5,382 nt of DNA. Source: Eubacteriales bacterium (GTDB taxonomy: Bacteria > Bacillota > Clostridia > Christensenellales > SZUA-584). The position numbers were made by a program, and so were the translations under genes. Below the pieces are notes generated by a model, which was given only the letters and a program-made list of their open reading frames with translations, was not told the DNA's origin and searched no databases. This document shows, piece by piece, positions 5,382 to 5,382 of the stretch. The stretch covers positions 1 to 5,382 of the forward strand of contig JAQTSP010000167.1 of assembly GCA_028711205.1 (NCBI GenBank), in the 5' to 3' direction. Every line of letters begins with the position of its first letter. Positions within the stretch are counted from its first letter, which is position 1.

Positions 5382-5382
5382 G

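Overview
The window looks like chromosome of an anaerobic, probably gut-type Firmicute (class Clostridia). The evidence is an AAA+ ATPase of the DUF815 type next to ybaK, several Gram-positive-style lipoproteins, strong GGAGG-type ribosome binding sites, short hairpin-plus-U-run terminators, and a Gly/Cys-rich micro-protein of a kind seen in Clostridia. Base composition is moderately GC-rich except at the left edge, where an AT-richer insertion sequence begins. No closer taxonomic call can be supported. Every gene I accept lies on the minus strand, so transcription runs from high to low coordinates.

Region by region, in the direction of transcription: (1) 5381-5178, a 67-residue Gly/Cys-rich protein made of two nearly identical 22-residue units, closed by a strong terminator (5136-5111). 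(2) An extended -10 promoter (about 5089-5081) drives a two-gene unit: a DUF815 AAA+ ATPase (5044-3869) and, 4 nt later, ybaK, a Cys-tRNA(Pro) deacylase-type editing protein (3864-3391). A terminator follows at 3385-3363. (3) A three-gene lipoprotein cluster, called A, B and C here: A (3303-2365) overlaps B (2368-1631) by an ATGA junction, and B is 15 nt from C (1615-368). It closes with a terminator at 345-313. (4) At 278-191 there is a run of four compact hairpins, followed by the leader and first 35 codons of an IS200/IS605-family tnpA (105-1), cut by the window edge. The tnpA leader folds into a long stem that hides its own ribosome binding site, a known control strategy in IS200.

How the genes may work together: the DUF815 ATPase and YbaK are co-transcribed, but I see no mechanistic link beyond that. 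The three lipoproteins are probably made together and anchored on the outer face of the membrane. None has a catalytic motif I recognise; A carries an internal domain duplication, B a CxxC motif, and C two predicted beta-sandwich modules. They are the least understood part of the window together with the Gly/Cys-rich repeat protein. I see no CRISPR array, tRNA, rRNA or recognised defence system, and nothing here that amounts to a clear new system.
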